DNA of 5,899 bases from Neisseriaceae bacterium (lineage in GTDB: Bacteria; Pseudomonadota; Gammaproteobacteria; Burkholderiales; Neisseriaceae): positions 1-5,899 of the forward strand of contig JAGNPU010000134.1 of assembly GCA_017989485.1 (NCBI GenBank), written 5' to 3'. Shown in pieces: positions 4,827 through 5,899 of this stretch (the first letter of the stretch is position 1; each line of letters begins with the position of its first letter). A program made the translations under genes and the position numbers. The notes below the pieces were generated by a model, which saw nothing but the letters and a program-made list of their open reading frames with translations, had not been told where the DNA came from and did not search any database.

Positions 4827-5899
4827 ATGAAACACATCCATATTGTGGGCATTTGCGGCACATTTATGGGCGGTATTGCCGCCATTGCAAAAGAAGCAGG
4901 CTTTCGCGTCACCGGCTGTGACGCCCACGTTTACCCACCCATGAGCACCCAATTAGACGCCTTGGGCATAGAGGTAATCGAAGGCTTTGATCCAGACCAA
5001 ATCAAGCTGAATCCTGACGTGTATGTGATTGGCAACGTGGTCAAGCGTGGCAATCCGTTAATGGAAGCCATTCTGAATCAAAACCTGGCCTACATTTCTG
5101 GCCCTCAGTGGCTGGCAGAACAGGTGTTACACAAACACTGGGTATTGGCCGTTGCCGGCACCCACGGCAAAACCACCACCGCCAGCATGTTGGCCTGGGT
5201 ATTAGAATACGCCGGCCTCGCGCCTGGCTTTTTAATCGGTGGCGTGCCGGAAAATTTCGGCGTGTCCGCGCGCCTGCCGCAAACGCCGGCGCAAGACCCG
5301 CACAGCATCAGCCCCTTTTTTGTGATCGAGGCCGATGAATACGACACCGCGTTTTTTGACAAACGCTCTAAGTTTGTCCACTACCATCCCCGCACCGCCA
5401 TTTTAAACAATCTGGAATATGATCACGCCGACATCTTCCCTAATCTGGCGGCCATCCAAACCCAATTCCATCACCTCGTGCGCACCATTCCGGGCGACGG
5501 CCTCATCGTCAGCAACGCCCAAGCCCCTGCACTGGATGAGGCTTTGGCCATGGGGGCGTGGACGCCCGTGGCCCAGTTTGCCACCGAATCAGGCTGGCAC
5601 ACCGACCACATTGACCACGCCAGCGGCCACTTTGACGTGTGCTCACCCGACGGCAAGCAGGGCCGCATTACCTGGGCGCTCATGGGCGAACACAATCGCC
5701 AAAACGCCCTCGCCTGCATCGCCGCCGCCCGCCACATCGGGGTGACGCCGGAAGTATCCTGCGAGGCGCTGAGCCAATTCAACAGCGTCAAGCGCCGCAT
5801 GGAGGTTAAAGGCACCGTCAACAACGTGGTGGTATATGACGATTTTGCCCACCATCCTACGGCCATTAACCTGACCATGGACGGCCTGCGCGCCAAAGT
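4827..5899 (+). CDS. mpl: UDP-N-acetylmuramate:L-alanyl-gamma-D-glutamyl-meso-diaminopimelate ligase Mpl, C-terminus missing
   Basis: The first 357 residues of the murein peptide ligase, with no stop before the right edge. Mpl joins the recycled tripeptide L-Ala-gamma-D-Glu-meso-DAP to UDP-MurNAc using ATP in the cytoplasm, returning old wall peptide to new synthesis. The N-terminal MurC-like domain has the nucleotide-binding loop GICGTFMGG (8-16) and DAHVYPPMST (32-41). The central ATP domain has the P-loop GTHGKTTT (111-118), FVIEADEYD (165-173), LNNLEYDHADIF (193-204) and GEHNRQNALA (287-296). The C-terminal domain begins around 325 with VYDDFAHHPTAI (336-347). About 100 residues remain off-window, judging from the usual length near 455. 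GICGTFMGG and the VYPPMST segment distinguish Mpl from MurC. An insertion around 150-163 (PQTPAQDP) is absent from E. coli Mpl but present in the remembered Neisseria protein. Confidence 0.95.
   Translation, partial: MKHIHIVGICGTFMGGIAAIAKEAGFRVTGCDAHVYPPMSTQLDALGIEVIEGFDPDQIKLNPDVYVIGNVVKRGNPLMEAILNQNLAYISGPQWLAEQVLHKHWVLAVAGTHGKTTTASMLAWVLEYAGLAPGFLIGGVPENFGVSARLPQTPAQDPHSISPFFVIEADEYDTAFFDKRSKFVHYHPRTAILNNLEYDHADIFPNLAAIQTQFHHLVRTIPGDGLIVSNAQAPALDEALAMGAWTPVAQFATESGWHTDHIDHASGHFDVCSPDGKQGRITWALMGEHNRQNALACIAAARHIGVTPEVSCEALSQFNSVKRRMEVKGTVNNVVVYDDFAHHPTAINLTMDGLRAK

Noticed and set aside
5105..5896. Frames on both strands within the mpl region (5105-5362 minus, 5419-5745 plus, 5471-5896 minus)
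   Set aside because: They lie inside the continuous mpl coding sequence, whose conserved motifs span the same positions.

Overview
This 5.9-kb window is a compact chromosomal housekeeping region of a beta-proteobacterium. It most likely comes from the family Neisseriaceae or a close relative within Neisseriales. The BamD (ComL) and Mpl proteins read, from memory of the families, closer to the Neisseria versions than to the enterobacterial ones: BamD has the NEDQSFLNKLA segment and the WWRYWK end, and Mpl has the PQTPAQDP insertion. No database search was possible, so the taxon is an inference. No phage, insertion sequence, CRISPR array, tRNA or rRNA is visible, and no gene looks broken.

Layout from left to right. 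(1) Positions 1-177, minus: the N-terminus of a class I DAHP synthase of the AroF type, running off the left edge. (2) 229-1020, minus: pgeF (YfiH family). (3) 1007-2125, minus: rluD, overlapping pgeF by 14 bp. These three probably form one leftward unit, rluD-pgeF-aroF. (4) 2124-2924, plus: bamD (comL), transcribed divergently from rluD. The two start codons share the palindrome CATG, so there is no intergenic space and each gene's control signals lie inside the other's coding sequence. A consensus -10 (2089-2094) and a perfect 20-bp palindrome (2036-2055) are embedded in the first codons of rluD. (5) 2943-2975: a strong A/T-flanked hairpin terminator between the convergent bamD and rhlE genes. 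(6) 2989-4512, minus: a DEAD-box RNA helicase of the RhlE type, probably starting at TTG behind a clear GAGGAG ribosome binding site. (7) 4513-4826: a 314-bp divergent control region with several inverted repeats. (8) 4827-5899, plus: mpl, truncated by the right edge.

Functionally, three genes serve the cell envelope: BamD in outer-membrane protein assembly, PgeF in quality control of peptidoglycan precursors, and Mpl in recycling of the murein tripeptide. Two serve RNA (RluD and RhlE) and one opens aromatic amino acid synthesis. The bamD / rluD-pgeF divergent arrangement is the same as in E. coli. I see no new multi-gene system. The points most worth a second look are regulatory: the palindrome upstream of bamD, the overlapping divergent start codons, and a three-part set of mutually exclusive inverted repeats plus a possible anti-Shine-Dalgarno in the rhlE leader.
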